In this document: positions 62,641 to 64,000 of the stretch, piece by piece
How the letters are laid out: every line of letters begins with the position of its first letter
Numbering within the stretch: position 1 is the stretch's first letter
Source: a virus
DNA length: 64,000 nt
IMG/VR virus record: IMGVR_UViG_3300009183_006007
Location: 1 to 64,000 of that record
Strand: one strand, 5' to 3'
Position numbers and translations under genes: made by a program
The notes under the pieces: generated by a model
Told to the model about the DNA's origin: nothing
What the model saw: only the letters and a program-made list of their open reading frames with translations
The model's database searches: none

Positions 62641-63233
62641 GCTAATCTGAAATTTCTAAGAAAGTCTATTAAAAATACATTCTTCTCACCACCAACAAAA
62701 TTTACCCAAGTTTTATAAACTTTTTGGTCTTCTTTATTAGTTGATTCTCTTAATTTATTAATTATTGATTTTCTTGTTTCGTATGGATCATCTGTAATAA
62801 GTAAATCTCCATAGTTATCTATAACCCAGTCTCCAAAATCAGGATACTTTTTCCTATTAAAAACTCTTTCATCTACAACAAAAACAATTGCAGACAACAT
62901 ATCATTTAGATCGGGTTCATAAAAGGTAGCAACCTCAACATTATTCTGTTCTAATGTAATTAGATTTGACTCCATTGAACCAACAAATGGCTCATCAGTT
63001 GAATGATATCTATTTATAGAGTGATTAGAAGTTCCACCATTTAGTATAATAAATGTTTTCCAGTTATCAGCCCAATCATTATACTGAGTATTTAGTGATT
63101 GATTGTGTTCACCAAGATACTTCATTTTTTGACCATATTCAACTACAGCATGTCCAAACTGAATAGCCTGTTGAATTGGTGAGATATTGTATGGAACTAA
63201 TCCATACATTCTTAGTTCTAATTTATTTTCCAT
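62637..63233 (-). CDS. PTH2-like protein (peptidyl-tRNA hydrolase II fold)
   Basis: 198 residues. I-Q-Q-A-I-Q-F-G-H-A-V-V-E-Y near residue 19 matches the Q-x-x-H-A start of PTH2, followed by W-K-T-F-I-I-L-N-G-G near 57 and E-V-A-T-F-Y-E-P-D-L near 99. PTH2 releases peptides from tRNA; phage relatives are uncharacterised. The C-terminal 60 residues are extra. Confidence 0.5.
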   Translation of the reverse strand: MENKLELRMYGLVPYNISPIQQAIQFGHAVVEYGQKMKYLGEHNQSLNTQYNDWADNWKTFIILNGGTSNHSINRYHSTDEPFVGSMESNLITLEQNNVEVATFYEPDLNDMLSAIVFVVDERVFNRKKYPDFGDWVIDNYGDLLITDDPYETRKSIINKLRESTNKEDQKVYKTWVNFVGGEKNVFLIDFLRNFRLA

Positions 63234-63243
63234 ATTTTTTATA

Positions 63244-63726
63244 TTAGATTTTATTGGAAAGGTTTTTATTACTGAATTGTTTTATTCCAGTAACTTCAAT
63301 TATAACTATATTTTTGATATAATCAGGAATTACAACTTCAAAATCTTGACTAGGTATTTCAATTTCGGCAATAATTAAATGACCTTCAAATTTATCAACT
63401 TCCCATTTTAATTTACCTTGTGGATAGATACATCTTTTTTTAGATATACTTCTAGATTCTACTTCTTCTTTTTTACAATTCTCAACAAATAGGTTAAACT
63501 CCTCTTTTGTTAGAGGATGTTCATCTTCCATATTCACACCTTTTGAAATTGTTGTTTTGATGGTATGTATATAATACTTACCTTTAATATTAGAGTTACA
63601 ATATCGAGCTCGTTCCCAAATACCTTCTTGATTTTTAAAATACCATTGTTCAATTTTAATAACCTCAGTTGGTTTTACATCTGGCATTGATTTGAGTAAA
63701 AATTTTCTCTCTATTTCTAATTCCAT
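63244..63726 (-). CDS. CYTH-domain protein (triphosphate tunnel enzyme)
   Basis: 160 residues. The signature E-I-E-R-K-F-L-L starts at residue 3, followed by basic strand motifs (R-A-R-Y, K-K-R), W-E-V-D-K-F near 110 and A-E-I-E near 121. CYTH enzymes hydrolyse triphosphates or form cyclic AMP. Here probably a tripolyphosphatase-type activity; possibly counters nucleotide-based host defence (speculative). Confidence 0.8.
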   Translation of the reverse strand: MELEIERKFLLKSMPDVKPTEVIKIEQWYFKNQEGIWERARYCNSNIKGKYYIHTIKTTISKGVNMEDEHPLTKEEFNLFVENCKKEEVESRSISKKRCIYPQGKLKWEVDKFEGHLIIAEIEIPSQDFEVVIPDYIKNIVIIEVTGIKQFSNKNLSNKI

Positions 63727-63743
63727 TTATTATACTATTTATC

Positions 63744-64000
63744 TTATTTTTTAATGAATCTTTCGACTCTTTCAAAGTACGAAGATATGAATAAAAGTCC
63801 AATTGTTAAAATAATTGGCATTAATACTGTACCCATTCCACATAAAATACCTATTCCTGATATTACCCATATAAATGCTGCTGTTGTTACACCAATTATC
63901 TTATCATCGTGTTTCATAATAACACCACCTCCTAAAAATCCTATACCTGTTACGATATTTGATATTATTCTTGTTGGATCACCACCTCCATAATATTTAG
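63744..64000 (-). CDS. MgtC-family membrane protein, 5' end outside window
   Basis: 84 residues visible of a gene running off the window's end. G-G-G-D-P-T-R-I, then V-T-G-I-G-F-L-G-G-G-V-I-M, then G-V-T-T-A-A-F-I-W-V match the MgtC/SapB core. Two or three membrane segments. MgtC proteins of intracellular bacteria lower F1Fo ATPase activity and aid low-magnesium survival. A phage copy is unusual. Confidence 0.75.
   Translation of the reverse strand, partial: KYYGGGDPTRIISNIVTGIGFLGGGVIMKHDDKIIGVTTAAFIWVISGIGILCGMGTVLMPIILTIGLLFISSYFERVERFIKK

Noticed and set aside
63754-63993. Plus-strand ORF at the window's end
   Set aside because: Shadow of the minus-strand MgtC-family gene, which has clear family motifs.
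1-64000. tRNA genes, integrase, insertion sequences, CRISPR arrays
   Set aside because: None recognised on reading; a tRNA scan would be needed to exclude tRNAs with confidence.

Overview
This 64 kb, very AT-rich window reads as part of the genome of a large T4-like myovirus infecting a Bacteroidetes (probably flavobacterial) host. T4-type genes place it: topoisomerase large subunit gp39, RNase H/5'-3' exonuclease, a possible clamp-loader gp62, ssDNA-binding gp32, neck protein gp13, RNA ligase 1, dCMP deaminase, NrdB, tail-tube-like and other virion proteins. Three things point to the host: a protein with a type IX secretion C-terminal sorting domain, promoters of the Bacteroidetes form TTTG-N18-20-TAnnTTTG, and no clear Shine-Dalgarno sequences ahead of the genes. 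I saw no tRNA, CRISPR array, integrase or insertion sequence.

Layout. 1-6400: gp39 (5' end outside the window), an FkbM methyltransferase, small genes, and two signal-peptide-bearing proteins. 6485-13370: replication, transcription and nucleotide genes (exonuclease, NusG, dCMP deaminase, a DOT1-like methyltransferase, thioesterase). 13400-24450: mixed strands, with UV endonuclease, endolysin, DnaK, RNA ligase, a ppGpp-hydrolase-like HD protein and small unknowns. 24644-32602: GrpE, DnaJ, gp13, an IMPDH/GMP reductase-like enzyme and NrdB. 33208-39306: an array of short head-to-tail genes sharing a 10-15 residue N-terminal tag. 39418-45074: gp32, an HNH endonuclease and virion proteins. 45058-60105, minus strand: a compact glycan operon. 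60155-64000, minus strand: a ClpC-like ATPase, a PTH2-like protein, a CYTH protein and the 3' part of an MgtC-family gene.

The most striking feature is the N-terminal tag (forms MK-x-L-K-x-F-N-E-S and M-x-x-x-x-Y-T-E-F-I-K-E). It looks like the T4 capsid-targeting sequence that sends internal proteins into the prohead and is cut by the gp21 protease after (I/L)-x-E. At least 17 proteins carry it, including an RNA ligase 1, a 2H phosphoesterase, a pterin carbinolamine dehydratase and a protease-like protein. This suggests a large set of enzymes packaged in the capsid and injected with the DNA.

Other points of interest: mini-proteins that resemble pieces of the major capsid protein and the prohead protease and share a basic tail; a glycan operon with GDP-fucose synthesis (a fused Fcl-Gmd enzyme), an alpha-1,2-fucosyltransferase and an ABO-type GT6 transferase, enough in principle to make a blood-group-like glycan; a full DnaK/DnaJ/GrpE set plus ClpC; a candidate phage promoter element TTAATATATA; and two candidate structured RNAs. 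Family assignments come from motif recognition without database searches.
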